Assembly (NCBI GenBank): GCA_026415295.1
Contig: JAOAHJ010000039.1
Span: 1-64,000, forward strand
Direction of reading: 5' to 3'
Length of the DNA stretch: 64,000 nucleotides
Origin: Spirochaetota bacterium
GTDB taxonomy: Bacteria > Spirochaetota > JAAYUW01 > JAOAHJ01
The notes under the pieces were generated by a model. That model did no database searches. It saw nothing but the letters and a program-made list of their open reading frames with translations, and had not been told where the DNA came from. A program made the position numbers and the translations under genes. Shown here piece after piece: positions 44,983 to 54,545 of the stretch; within the stretch, counting starts at the first letter, position 1, and every line of letters begins with the position of its first letter.

Positions 44983-45897
44983 CTATTTGTCTGTTTTTGT
45001 TAAAAAAATAGATATTATTTTCTCTTTTAAACTAATTAACTTATTAAATATAATTTTATCAATGTTTTTTAAATCTTCTTTATTTAATAACTTAAGATTT
45101 AAAGGTTTATCAAACGCTACAAAAACATCTTTGCCTTTATTAACACCAAACTCACCAGGTTTACATACCTCTCTAGTACCATAAATAAAAGTTGGTACAA
45201 GTAAAGCATTGCCATAATATGCCGCCATTAGTCCACCTTTATATAAACTCTGCAATTCACCATCCTTGCTCATATAACCTTCAGGAAATAAAATTAAATT
45301 ATTACCTTTTCTTAGAGAGTCAGCAATATCTTTTAATGATTTAATTTGAGAAGATTTATCATGCTTATCTATAAAAACTCCTCCTGAATGTCTTACCCAA
45401 AAATGAGTTACAAAAAAGGATGTAAATTGTTTGTTAGCTATATAACCATTAGGGACAGGGATAGATGCACTCAAAACTGGAATATCATAAGGTGAAAGAT
45501 GGTTAGAAGCAAAAAGATAAGTTTCATTCAATTTTAGAAATTCTTCCCCTATAATTTTTAGATTTATTTTAGCAATTTTACATAAATCTTCCCCCCATGA
45601 TTTCATCCTTAAATAAGAATATTCTTTCCAAGAAATAGTTTTCTTTTTCAAATAAGCAAATGGTATTTCAAATCCCAAAAGCAAAGTCCTCCATAATATT
45701 TTAAATGTAGTTAATAATTTACCTTCTTTATAAGCATTTCTTAAAAATGGTATTAACTTAAACTTACCACCTTTAATAAGTTTACTATATTTAAGTCCAC
45801 CTTCATATATTTCTTCTTTTTTTCTAGTATGGAAAAAATTTACAATTTCTTTTTTATTCTCTTTTTCATTTTTTAATTTATTTTTAATATTTTCCAT
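44983..45897 (-). CDS. 1-acyl-sn-glycerol-3-phosphate acyltransferase-like (PlsC family)
   Basis: 304 aa. PlsC-domain signatures are SNHLSPYDIPVL (His-X4-Asp), VFIDKHDKSS and the phosphate-binding LFPEGYMSKDG, then TFIYGTREV. A hydrophobic region around 70-85 may tether it to the membrane. It probably transfers an acyl chain to lysophosphatidate or a related lipid. AGGGG precedes the ATG. It lies 30 bp after the zinc-ribbon membrane protein gene, which follows the HxxxDG acyltransferase, forming a likely three-gene lipid-related unit. Confidence 0.85.
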   Translation of the reverse strand: MENIKNKLKNEKENKKEIVNFFHTRKKEEIYEGGLKYSKLIKGGKFKLIPFLRNAYKEGKLLTTFKILWRTLLLGFEIPFAYLKKKTISWKEYSYLRMKSWGEDLCKIAKINLKIIGEEFLKLNETYLFASNHLSPYDIPVLSASIPVPNGYIANKQFTSFFVTHFWVRHSGGVFIDKHDKSSQIKSLKDIADSLRKGNNLILFPEGYMSKDGELQSLYKGGLMAAYYGNALLVPTFIYGTREVCKPGEFGVNKGKDVFVAFDKPLNLKLLNKEDLKNIDKIIFNKLISLKEKIISIFLTKTDK

Positions 45898-45927
45898 AAT
45901 TATTCCCCTAAAGATAATAATTATTAA

Positions 45928-46647
45928 TTAATTTAAATGAAAAAACCTATCTATATTGAACTTCTTTTTTGCTCCATAATGAAGATATAAAAAATAAATA
46001 GAAATTGGAATTAATATCGCTAAAACAAATGGAGACCAAATAAGATCAAACTTTCTAAATGAATAAAAACAAATTATAAAATCTATTAAAATACAAAAAA
46101 AAGATATATAAATTAAAATAAAACCAAATATATTCCAACCTTTAGTTTTAACTTTTAAAAAAGTTAAGTAAAAAAGTAAACATAAAACAATTACTGATAT
46201 AATAATAGGTAATCCCAAAGTTAAAAACCAGTTTATTTTTTTATCAATAAAATCAATAAAAAAAAGAAATATTGATAAATCAATAAAAACTAAAAAAAGA
46301 GTCAAAAAAATTTTCCTATAAAGAAAAAAGATAATAGAAATTAAACCAAAGAAAAATATTATAGAAACAATGGGATAAAATACCCAATTTTTAGTTTGTG
46401 GAAATTTTATTAAAATAACAATAAATATAAATAAAGCTACCGAAAAAAATAATCCAATTATTGACCAAATTATTTTTATATCTTTAGAATTATCTCTTTT
46501 ATCATTAAAAGAATTTGTTGAAATATTTGGATATAAATCCCCCTTATCATCAATATTGGTAAATGAAGTTACAAGTATTTCTCCACATAAAGGGCATCTA
46601 TCTTTTTTCTGATCTATTTCTATACCACACCTCTTACAATATGGCAT
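45928..46647 (-). CDS. Zinc-ribbon polytopic membrane protein (DUF6320-like)
   Basis: 239 aa. The N-terminus is a zinc ribbon with two CxxC knuckles (YCKRCGIEID and CPLCGEIL). After a polar linker come about six hydrophobic helices (from about 62 to 225), ending in a short basic tail. GGAGG is directly before the ATG. In Firmicutes, proteins of this layout adjoin alcohol-acetyltransferase-like genes, as here (12-bp gap), which suggests a functional pair; the function is not known. Confidence 0.7.
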   Translation of the reverse strand: MPYCKRCGIEIDQKKDRCPLCGEILVTSFTNIDDKGDLYPNISTNSFNDKRDNSKDIKIIWSIIGLFFSVALFIFIVILIKFPQTKNWVFYPIVSIIFFFGLISIIFFLYRKIFLTLFLVFIDLSIFLFFIDFIDKKINWFLTLGLPIIISVIVLCLLFYLTFLKVKTKGWNIFGFILIYISFFCILIDFIICFYSFRKFDLIWSPFVLAILIPISIYFLYLHYGAKKKFNIDRFFHLN

Positions 46648-46659
46648 AAAACCTCCAAA

Positions 46660-47958
46660 TTAAAAATTTGTTTTTACTTTAACTTTAATATTATTTTTAA
46701 TGAAATTTTCTATAAAATACCGCTCTATTTTAGTACATTTACAAACTTTTCCTATATTAATAATAAGCTTATCTTGAAATCCTATAACACCTGTTAAATA
46801 TTTTAAAGTATATGACGGGGAAGGAATAAAATCAAATGAATCAATGTATTTATTCATCTTTTCTGGCATTTTTATAATTCCTATATTTGAAACAGATGTT
46901 GAAACAGGTTTTGATCCAATAGCATCATAGGATAATTTCAATATAAAATCCTTAATAAATAATGGAATAATTTTAATAATAAATTTTTTTTCAGAAATTA
47001 TATTTCTTTTAAGATATGGTAAAATATTCTTAGGAGTATTATACAATTTCATAAAATGATGAACATTGTTTAAGATTTCATCAAAAGTAAAAATTCCAAG
47101 ATTCATATCAATAGAAGGATCTAAAATATATGAGAAATTCCTTAATGTATTTACTCCAAAATGTTTTCTTAAATTAACTGGAACTACAACAGTAATAGGT
47201 TGCTTTTTATTTCTTTTCCATAATTTTGAGTCATTTATATAATATCTTTGATATGCTTCAATCATAGAGGCAACAATAAAATCATTAATTGTCACTCCTA
47301 AGTTTTTTGTAACTTTAGAAATCTCCTCTATTGAAATTTCCAATCTCACTATAAAATATTCATTATTTTTGTTAGCATCACAATCAACCTTAAATGCTCT
47401 TATCTTTTTAGGAACTTTTGCAGTTTTTATATTTTTAAATCTTTGAAAAGCATCCTCATATTCTTCTTCATTTATCTTTTTTTTTGGAGTTATTAAATCT
47501 TCAAAATCAAAATCCTCTCCATACTTAAAATGTAAATAGCATCCTGTTAAAGCTTTCAAGAAAGTCAAGATACCATATCCATCAGTTAAAATATGGGTAG
47601 ATTCTACAGAAATTCTATTCTTATATGGTATAATCTTTACAAGTAAATTATCATTAAATATTTTTAAACTTCTACATGGGTAAGTTTGTTCACATAATAA
47701 TTGAGGAATTTTATCAGTTTTTTCAAAATAAAACCAGAATAAGCCTTTTTTAAGATAAACTTGAAAATATGGAAATCTTGGAAATACATAATTTAAAGTT
47801 TCTTCTAGAATACTTATATTAACAGGTTCTTTTAAATAAACAGACACCCTAAAAAAATTTGTATTTTTTGTATTTGTAATGCTTGGGTATATTTTTGCTG
47901 CATTATCCAGTTTAATCCAAGAAAATAAGTTTTTAACTTTTTCTTTTAATTCATTCAT
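46660..47958 (-). CDS. Condensation-type acyltransferase with HxxxDG motif (alcohol acetyltransferase/wax-ester-like)
   Basis: 432 aa CoA-dependent acyltransferase fold. The catalytic motif is HILTDG (His122 to Gly127) in VESTHILTDGYGILTFLK, preceded by a conserved RFPYFQVYL; later blocks are VTINDFIVASMIEAY, TVVVPVNLRKHFG, NFSYILDP and SVSNIGIIKMPE, typical of PapA5, alcohol acetyltransferase and NRPS condensation-like proteins. Substrate is unknown; partner genes are a zinc-ribbon membrane protein and a PlsC-like enzyme, which points to lipid or polyol esterification. The start is placed at the ATG 47956-47958; a TTG lies one codon before. No clear Shine-Dalgarno. Confidence 0.78.
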   Translation of the reverse strand: MNELKEKVKNLFSWIKLDNAAKIYPSITNTKNTNFFRVSVYLKEPVNISILEETLNYVFPRFPYFQVYLKKGLFWFYFEKTDKIPQLLCEQTYPCRSLKIFNDNLLVKIIPYKNRISVESTHILTDGYGILTFLKALTGCYLHFKYGEDFDFEDLITPKKKINEEEYEDAFQRFKNIKTAKVPKKIRAFKVDCDANKNNEYFIVRLEISIEEISKVTKNLGVTINDFIVASMIEAYQRYYINDSKLWKRNKKQPITVVVPVNLRKHFGVNTLRNFSYILDPSIDMNLGIFTFDEILNNVHHFMKLYNTPKNILPYLKRNIISEKKFIIKIIPLFIKDFILKLSYDAIGSKPVSTSVSNIGIIKMPEKMNKYIDSFDFIPSPSYTLKYLTGVIGFQDKLIINIGKVCKCTKIERYFIENFIKNNIKVKVKTNF

Positions 47959-48105
47959 CAAAAAAAATATAAAATTAAATAAAAAAAATTCAATTAATCA
48001 AATTTTGTTAATAAAAATAATTATTTTGTTAAAACGCTTTTAAAAATTATTCTAATTGATAAAAATATATTAAAACATTAAAATTTTATATTAAAGAGAA
48101 AATTA

Positions 48106-49269
48106 TTAATCTTTCAGATAGTTATTGATCTCTTTTTCTAGTGAATCTATCATTTTACTTATCTCATTTATCTTTTTTGTAAACTCTTCTAATGTTATAT
48201 TGTTTAAATTCTCTTCTAACATTATTATTAGTTTATATATATCATTTAATTTATTAATAAATTCATCAAGTTTTTTAATATCTTTAATTTTAATATAAGC
48301 TTTATCAAGGACATCTTTCAATTCATTTAATTTCTTATTTAACTTCTCTATCTGTTCTTTTATATATTTTTCAAGATATTCTGAACTTTTATCTATTGTT
48401 TCTTTTTTCTCCTCTGAAGATAAAATTGGATAAAAACCAATTAGCATAGTATTTATAGAAGTTTGTGATTTTTCAATGTATTTTTCACCAAAAAGAATTC
48501 CAATAGCAGCATCCCCTTTTTTATATTTACTATCAAAACTTAAAGGAGAGAAACTTTTATAATCAAATAGGTTAATAACCATATCATCGTATGATGATAA
48601 AAAAATTCTTTCAGGCACAGTATAACCAGTTTTTCTAAAATAAAAAACTATTCCATAGGATGGATCTTTTGGATTATCTAAAGAATAAATTATATCAGGG
48701 ATTGAAGTTTTTTCATAGACTCTAGCTTTTTCTATTAATCCAGTTGTTGAAACTCTAAAAGGAGTTAAGCTAGATTCGCCTAAATAAGTATCTACAACAA
48801 GGCCTAGAGTTATATAGTGTCCTCTTTTATCTTTATTTATTATCTCAAAACTTACTTCAATTCCAGTATTTAAATCATCAATTTTAACAAACTTTATTTT
48901 TTCAATAAAACTTAAATATGAAAGTTCAAAATTATAAACTATTGTATCTTTATCTAAAAATATCTCTCTTTTAATTGCACTTATTTTATCCAATTGAATC
49001 AGTGTTGTATCATATTTTATTAATATAATAGAAGTTAATGGCTTAGAAGGGAAAAAATAGTAAACTTTATATTTTTTAGAATAAACATTAAAAAAACCAC
49101 TATCTTTATCAATTGTTATTTTAAACTCTTCATTTTCAAGTTCATTTTCTGCATATAATTTCAAATTTATAAAACCTTCTCTATTAAAAGGTATATCAAA
49201 ATAAAATAAGAATAAAAAAATAATAGGCAATAAAATCAAAATAAGGCATTTATTCCTAGTATTTTTCAT
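48106..49269 (-). CDS. Exported protein with beta-rich domain and C-terminal coiled coil
   Basis: 387 aa, not recognised. There is a signal peptide (about 8-25, CLILILLPIIFLFLFYF). Residues about 45-290 look like a beta-sandwich (many alternating strands; KRGHYITLGLVVDTYLGESS, DPSYGIVFYFRK). From about 295 to the end it is strongly heptad-like, rich in Leu, Ile, Lys and Glu, so it should form coiled coils. It follows the TPR/coiled-coil protein by 20 bp and the chemotaxis genes beyond that, suggesting one operon, but there is no direct link to chemotaxis. A glycoside-hydrolase-like or adhesin fold cannot be excluded. Confidence 0.65.
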   Translation of the reverse strand: MKNTRNKCLILILLPIIFLFLFYFDIPFNREGFINLKLYAENELENEEFKITIDKDSGFFNVYSKKYKVYYFFPSKPLTSIILIKYDTTLIQLDKISAIKREIFLDKDTIVYNFELSYLSFIEKIKFVKIDDLNTGIEVSFEIINKDKRGHYITLGLVVDTYLGESSLTPFRVSTTGLIEKARVYEKTSIPDIIYSLDNPKDPSYGIVFYFRKTGYTVPERIFLSSYDDMVINLFDYKSFSPLSFDSKYKKGDAAIGILFGEKYIEKSQTSINTMLIGFYPILSSEEKKETIDKSSEYLEKYIKEQIEKLNKKLNELKDVLDKAYIKIKDIKKLDEFINKLNDIYKLIIMLEENLNNITLEEFTKKINEISKMIDSLEKEINNYLKD

Positions 49270-49289
49270 AAAAAAATTATCTTTAATAT

Positions 49290-50537
49290 TTATTCCTCTA
49301 TCTGAACTTTTTCAATCATTGATATTAACTCATTTAAAATAGCCATCTTTTTTTCAATAATTTTATTTAATATATCAAGTATTCTTAACTTCAAATCTAA
49401 AATAATGTTTTTCTTCTCTACATCTGTTTTTAATTTCTCTAATTCTTGTAATTTACTATCAATATTATCCTTTCCATTTTGATTCTTAACTTCTTCATTA
49501 GTTTGAGAAATGATATATTTTTGTGATTGAAGTTCTTCTACTTTTTTATTTAAATCATTTATCTGATTTTTTAATGAATTATTTTCAACCTTTAAATATT
49601 CTATAGTTTCATAAGCTTTATTCAAAGCTATCCTTAATTGCTCGTTTTCTATTTTTAATGTTGCATTTTCTACCTCAAGTTTATTTAGTTTATCCAATAA
49701 TGTATTTACATCACTTGATATTTTTTCACTCATGTTTTTTTCATAAATTGCTATTTTATTTTTTAATTCTTCATTTTCTTTTTTTAGTTTATTAAGTTCT
49801 GCCTCAATCTGTTCAATATAATCAACTTTCTTTTCAGATTCATCTTTGAAACTAATATCTATTCCTTTTAATAAAAGATTTTTATAACTATTTATTATAC
49901 AATAATATATATAGTATTTTTCTCTTAAAAAAAGATAATCTGAAAGATTTGTCAAATTATTTTTTGAAAATTTTAAGTTCTCATTAAAAGAATTATTAAA
50001 AAATAATTTATAATATTTTTCTTGTTGAACTTTGTTTTTAAGTAATCCATAAATTTCAGAAATATAATAATAACTATTTATATTAGTAATTCCACTACTA
50101 TTTTTATCAAGATAATTAATAAAATAAGATAAAGCTTCATTATATTTTTTATTAAAGTAATTTAGTTTGCCTAGAAAGTAAAGAGAATCTACTTTAAAAC
50201 TAAATTGATTTTCTGATAATGTAACCTTTAATAATGATTCCTTAGATTTTGAATAATTTTTAATAAGATAATAGGAAATCCCTAAAAAAAAATTATAATC
50301 TCCTGTTTTAGAAGATTCTGGATACTTGTTTAATAATATTTCTAATAAATTTATAGCTTCTGAATACTTATTATCTTTTAATTTTTCTAAGGAATTTATA
50401 AATAACGAATCTTCACTCTCTTCTACTGCATTTAAGTAACCTACTAAAGAAAAATATTTACTTAAAAAAATTGAAAATAAAAATAGAAATATAAAGAAAA
50501 GAAAGAAAAAAATACTTTTAGTACTAAAACACTTCAT
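49290..50537 (-). CDS. Exported/anchored TPR plus coiled-coil protein
   Basis: 415 aa. A hydrophobic N-terminal segment (about 8-30) serves as signal or anchor. About 45-190 has tetratricopeptide-like repeats (YSEAINLLEILLNKYPESSK, YFLGISYYLIKNYSKSKESL, YNEALSYFINYLDKNSS). From about 240 to the end it is a long coiled coil (EAELNKLKKENEELKNKIAI onward). The order TPR then coiled coil is the reverse of CpoB/YbgF. It sits 53 bp after cheW on the same strand and may be the fourth gene of the chemotaxis operon. Function unknown. Confidence 0.68.
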   Translation of the reverse strand: MKCFSTKSIFFFLFFIFLFLFSIFLSKYFSLVGYLNAVEESEDSLFINSLEKLKDNKYSEAINLLEILLNKYPESSKTGDYNFFLGISYYLIKNYSKSKESLLKVTLSENQFSFKVDSLYFLGKLNYFNKKYNEALSYFINYLDKNSSGITNINSYYYISEIYGLLKNKVQQEKYYKLFFNNSFNENLKFSKNNLTNLSDYLFLREKYYIYYCIINSYKNLLLKGIDISFKDESEKKVDYIEQIEAELNKLKKENEELKNKIAIYEKNMSEKISSDVNTLLDKLNKLEVENATLKIENEQLRIALNKAYETIEYLKVENNSLKNQINDLNKKVEELQSQKYIISQTNEEVKNQNGKDNIDSKLQELEKLKTDVEKKNIILDLKLRILDILNKIIEKKMAILNELISMIEKVQIEE

Positions 50538-50590
50538 ACTTTAAACTATCGGTTAATAGGAATTTTTTTTTATTTATAATTGCTTTCAAT

Positions 50591-51076
50591 TTATATAGAT
50601 TTCAAATTTTTTATTTGAGAAGTTTTTAAATTTTTTAATTTAGAAATTTCAGATGGAGAAAATAACTTTTGTATATCAATAATTAAAATTATATCCTCTT
50701 TGTTATCCCCTATCTTAGCAATACCAACTAAATACTCTTTTTGAATTCCTGAATTCAAAACTGGTGGTGGTTGAATAACACTCGAATCAATATCTATAAC
50801 TTTCCTCACTTTATCGATTATAATAGCAATTTCCATCCCATTAACATTAACAACAAGAACTGTAGAAGAACTATCATCTGTTCCTTCAAAAACAAATCTT
50901 TGTTTTAAATCTACTATTGGTACTATATTATTTCTAACTTTAAAAACCCCCTTTATAGATTCAGGCATATTTGGTAATCTATATATAACTTCAAGTTTAT
51001 AAACAGCTTTTACAAACATTATATCTATTGCATATATTTCACTACCAAGATGAAAGGTAACATATTTTTTCTCCAT
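50591..51076 (-). CDS. cheW: Chemotaxis coupling protein CheW
   Basis: 161 aa scaffold that links receptors to the CheA kinase. It has the two CheW SH3-like subdomains: YVTFHLGSEIYAIDIMFVKA, the canonical VKAVYKLEVIYRLPNMPESI, GVFKVRNNIVPIVDLKQRF and IAIIIDKVRKVIDI. GGAG lies 5 nt before the ATG. The gap after cheX is 136 bp. Length and motifs are normal. Confidence 0.95.
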   Translation of the reverse strand: MEKKYVTFHLGSEIYAIDIMFVKAVYKLEVIYRLPNMPESIKGVFKVRNNIVPIVDLKQRFVFEGTDDSSSTVLVVNVNGMEIAIIIDKVRKVIDIDSSVIQPPPVLNSGIQKEYLVGIAKIGDNKEDIILIIDIQKLFSPSEISKLKNLKTSQIKNLKSI

Positions 51077-51212
51077 ATTTACTCCACACTTATTAAAATT
51101 AAATAATAAAAAATTTTTTAGAACAACTTTTTAAATTTTTACACTTTAATAATAGTTTTTAATTAAAAAATAATAAATCAATTAAAAAAATTCTACAAAA
51201 TTAAACTATTTA

Positions 51213-51677
51213 TTAAAATTCTTCTTTAATTGCTATATTTATTTCTACGGTTCCGAAAGGTAAAATTAATGGGACTACAAGTGTTTCTAAATCTTTATCT
51301 CTTACTTCAACTTCTTTACCACTTATTATTGAAGGTGGGGTAAGATCAAAATTAAAGCCTTTGTCATGAAGTTTAGTAATAGATAAAGCAGTAATCATAT
51401 TTGAAACTTCGGAAATAGTATCTTTAACAATTTCATCCACTTTTGTATATTTTTCACCATTCATTATAGAAGCTATTTCACAAGCTGTTTTTTCATTCAT
51501 ATCAAGAATAAGTCTTCCTTCTGCTTCTCCAATAAGTCCAACAATAACACCAACACCTTTAATTGATGAAACATTCTCTTTTAAATAAAGTTCCCCTCTT
51601 TTAATTTCAACTTGTAAAACTTCACTTAGAATTTCATAAGAAGCCTCAACAAATGGATTGATATACTCTATGTTCAT
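51213..51677 (-). CDS. cheX: CheY-P phosphatase CheX
   Basis: 154 aa. CheX dephosphorylates CheY-P and replaces CheZ in spirochaetes and thermotogae. The catalytic signature ExxN is present as Glu90 and Asn93 in DTISEVSNMITALS; the strand-rich IKGVGVIVGLIGEAEGRLIL and C-terminal VPLILPFGTVEINI fit the family. AGGAG precedes the ATG, which overlaps the cheA stop (ATGA). Its place between cheA and cheW supports the call. Confidence 0.92.
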   Translation of the reverse strand: MNIEYINPFVEASYEILSEVLQVEIKRGELYLKENVSSIKGVGVIVGLIGEAEGRLILDMNEKTACEIASIMNGEKYTKVDEIVKDTISEVSNMITALSITKLHDKGFNFDLTPPSIISGKEVEVRDKDLETLVVPLILPFGTVEINIAIKEEF

Positions 51678-54133
51678 ATAGTCTCCTTTTGCTCAATATT
51701 CTCAACTTGTTGAAATTCAACTAGTTGATTAACATCAAGTATTAAAGCAATATCTCCATTTCCAAGTATAGAAGCACCTGAAATACCTGTTACTTTTGTA
51801 AGTTTATTGCTTAATGGTTTTATAACAATGTCTTCTTCACCAAGCATATTATCAACAACTAGTCCTACTTTTTTACCCTCAAAACCAACTATTACAAGGT
51901 AACCACTTTTAAAATCTTCTATATTACCCATACTAAAAAGTTCTCTCAATATAATTACAGATATAAATTCATTCCTTAATTTTATTACATTTTTATTTTC
52001 AATTTTAAATATTTCATTATACTCTATCCTTTTTGTTTCAAATATTGAATCAATGGGAATAGCATAAACTTCATTGTCTATATCAACCATAAGGGCTTTA
52101 ATAATAGCAAGTGTTAAAGGTAACTTAATTGTAAAAGTAGTTCCATAACCAACTTTTGAATCAACTGAAACTGTCCCATTTAATTTTTCTATAGACTTTT
52201 TAACAACATCAAGACCAACACCTCTACCAGATACTTCAGAAACTTTTTTCGCTGTAGAAAAACCTGGTAAAAAAAGAAAATTATAAATTTCTGATATAGT
52301 CAAATTATCATTTGGAGAGATTAAACCTTTATCAATAGCTTTTTTCCTAACTTCATTATAATCTATTCCCCTTCCATCGTCAGAAACAGAAATATAGATA
52401 ATACTTCCTTCATTTCTAGCAGAGATTTTAACTTTTCCAATAGGATTTTTCCCAATAGCTTTTCTTTCAGCTGGTGATTCGATACCATGATCTATACAAT
52501 TCCTCAACATATGCATTAAGGGATCATTTAATTCTTCTATTATTGATTTATCAAGTTCTGTATCTTGACCTTCTAAGATAAGTTCTATATCTTTGTTAAG
52601 TTTTTTCTGCAAATCTCTCACTATTCTTGGAAACCTAGAATAAAGCTGTTCAATAGGTACCATCCTAACTTTCATAACACTATCACGCATTTGATTAATA
52701 ATATTTGAATGAATGTGTATATCACTCTGTAAGTTATCAAGATTACTTCTTATCTGTTTAAATCCATTAGAAAAGCTATTTATAATTTTTTCAAAATTTT
52801 CAAATATCTCATTTCCAAAATCAATAAGATTTGTTTTTTCACCAAGTTTTATAATCAAATCTTTAATAGATTTTATTAAAATATCCTCATAATTAGAAAT
52901 CTTAGAGATACTATCACTCAGCCTATTCAAACTATCTGAAAAAGAAGCTTTATTTATAACTAATTGAGATACCATATTAAGAAGTTCATCAACTCTTTCC
53001 GAGTCAACTCTAATAATAGTTTTCTGTTTAACCTGGACTGCTGGTGATTTATTTTCCTCAAATTTTTCCTCTTCATTCACATCATATTTAGAAATTGTTT
53101 TTTCTTCTGTTTCTCTTTTATTAAATTTTTCGCTATCTTCTTCATAAACCTCATTATTAGAATTATCCTCTTCTAATCCCTTTTCATAATTTTCAATTTT
53201 ATCATCTTTATTATTATCAATTATTTTGTCTGCAGAAAATTCCAATAAATCATCTTTATTTAATTCTTTAATTATAACTTCTGTTGTAGTATCAGGTATA
53301 TAAGTAAAATTATAAATAACTTCTCTATTCTTATTTGATGAAAAAAAATAGATAGTAAATTGATGAAACTCATTTTTTTTAAGTATTTCATATTCGGGAT
53401 ATGTATAATATACAACTCCAAGGTCTCTTAAAGAAGAATATACCTGAATTGGACCAACTGAAGCCATGGGATCATCCTTTGAAAAGTAAACAGTAATTTT
53501 ATAAAGTTTTGTATACTCAAAATCAACATCAGAAAACATTTCATCTATTTTAGATTTTGGAATAGAAATATTTTTTTTATCTTCTTTTTCAATTAATTCA
53601 TTTTTTTCTTCGTTTTGAATTTTTTGAGCTTCATACTCTTCTATTTTTTTAACTTTTTTATTATATTCTTCAACATTTTCTTCCTTTTCTTCTTTAATTA
53701 CTTTTCTCTCTTTTTCTTTCTCATTTACATTTATAGAATACATAGATGGGATATTCTCTATTCTTTTTATAATATCTTCAATATCTGGTATTTTAACTTC
53801 ATTATTTTGTTTTGCTTGAAGAAGTAATTTTAAAGTATCAATTCCTTCCAATATAATATCAATGAGTTCTGAGGTAATAGGTAAATTTTTATTTCTTCTA
53901 ATAAAATCAAGGGAATCTTCAAAAATATGTGCAAACTTTGAAATATCATTTAATCCTAGAGTTGCTGAAGAACCTTTTATTGTATGGGCCCCTCTAAATA
54001 TCTCATTTATCTTTTCTCTATTTTTATTGTCCTTTTCAAGCTCTATTATAGATTGTTCCATATTTTCAATCATTTCATTTGCTTCTACAATAAACTCAGA
54101 AAAAAACTCTTCAAAATTTTCAAGTTTTTCCAT
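51674..54133 (-). CDS. cheA: Chemotaxis histidine kinase CheA
   Basis: 819 aa. P1 HPt domain with phospho-acceptor His50 in FRGAHTIKGSSATLG; an extended Lys/Glu-rich linker (about 140-190); a P2-like domain (about 205-300, YKITVYFSKDDPMASVGPIQ); acidic linker; P3 dimerisation helices (about 375-510); P4 kinase with MHMLRNCIDHGIESP (N box), VSDDGRGID (G1) and VSGRGVGLDVVK (G2); and P5 CheW-like regulatory domain (about 680-819). All catalytic elements look intact. It begins the operon cheA-cheX-cheW and has its own promoter (54178-54206). Confidence 0.96.
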   Translation of the reverse strand: MEKLENFEEFFSEFIVEANEMIENMEQSIIELEKDNKNREKINEIFRGAHTIKGSSATLGLNDISKFAHIFEDSLDFIRRNKNLPITSELIDIILEGIDTLKLLLQAKQNNEVKIPDIEDIIKRIENIPSMYSINVNEKEKERKVIKEEKEENVEEYNKKVKKIEEYEAQKIQNEEKNELIEKEDKKNISIPKSKIDEMFSDVDFEYTKLYKITVYFSKDDPMASVGPIQVYSSLRDLGVVYYTYPEYEILKKNEFHQFTIYFFSSNKNREVIYNFTYIPDTTTEVIIKELNKDDLLEFSADKIIDNNKDDKIENYEKGLEEDNSNNEVYEEDSEKFNKRETEEKTISKYDVNEEEKFEENKSPAVQVKQKTIIRVDSERVDELLNMVSQLVINKASFSDSLNRLSDSISKISNYEDILIKSIKDLIIKLGEKTNLIDFGNEIFENFEKIINSFSNGFKQIRSNLDNLQSDIHIHSNIINQMRDSVMKVRMVPIEQLYSRFPRIVRDLQKKLNKDIELILEGQDTELDKSIIEELNDPLMHMLRNCIDHGIESPAERKAIGKNPIGKVKISARNEGSIIYISVSDDGRGIDYNEVRKKAIDKGLISPNDNLTISEIYNFLFLPGFSTAKKVSEVSGRGVGLDVVKKSIEKLNGTVSVDSKVGYGTTFTIKLPLTLAIIKALMVDIDNEVYAIPIDSIFETKRIEYNEIFKIENKNVIKLRNEFISVIILRELFSMGNIEDFKSGYLVIVGFEGKKVGLVVDNMLGEEDIVIKPLSNKLTKVTGISGASILGNGDIALILDVNQLVEFQQVENIEQKETI

Positions 54134-54177
54134 ATAATTTTATCCTAATTTAATAATTAAAATTTAATCTTTTAAAA

Positions 54178-54206
54178 TTTATAATTTATTTTTAATATTT
54201 TGTCAA
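54178..54206 (-). promoter_or_regulatory. Sigma70-type promoter of cheA
   Basis: Minus strand TTGACA (complement of 54201-54206), 17-nt spacer, TATAAA (complement of 54178-54183). The predicted start is near 54171, giving a leader of about 38 nt to the cheA ATG. There is no sigma28-like pattern, so chemotaxis here seems to be under housekeeping control. Confidence 0.6.
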
Positions 54207-54241
54207 ATTAACTTTAATAAGAATTTATAATTAAAAATTAC

Positions 54242-54270
54242 TTGACAATTATAAAAAAATTATTTAAATA
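54242..54270 (+). promoter_or_regulatory. Promoter of the tRNA-Ser gene
   Basis: TTGACA at 54242-54247 followed by TTAAAT (16-nt spacer) or TAAATA (17-nt spacer) ending at 54270. It ends 11 bp before the mature tRNA 5' end and is divergent from the cheA promoter, the two -35 boxes being 35 bp apart. Confidence 0.55.
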
Positions 54271-54281
54271 AGTTTAATAAG

Positions 54282-54368
54282 GGAGAGATGGCAGAGTGGT
54301 CGAATGCGGCGGTCTTGAAAATCGTTGTCCCCTCACGGGGACCGGGGGTTCGAATCCCTCTCTCTCCG
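54282..54368 (+). tRNA. tRNA-Ser (anticodon UGA)
   Basis: An 87-nt island of high GC. Acceptor GGAGAGA (54282-54288) pairs fully with TCTCTCC (54361-54367) with G as discriminator. The anticodon loop is CTTGAAA with TGA at 54316-54318, reading UCA. A long variable arm with a CCCC/GGGG stem marks class II serine tRNA, and the T-arm holds GGTTCGAATCC. The CCA end is not encoded, so a CCA-adding enzyme is needed. Confidence 0.97.
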
Positions 54369-54545
54369 TTTTCTCACAAAAATGAAAAGATAATTAATTT
54401 TATATTGGCTTTATTTATTCTAATATTTTTATTACTAAAAATCTCATTTTAAAAATGTTCTTGATTAGAAATATTTACTTAATAATTTAAAATTTTCTTT
54501 ATTAATTTTGAAAAAATTTACATAAAAAATTGAAAACTTATTATA

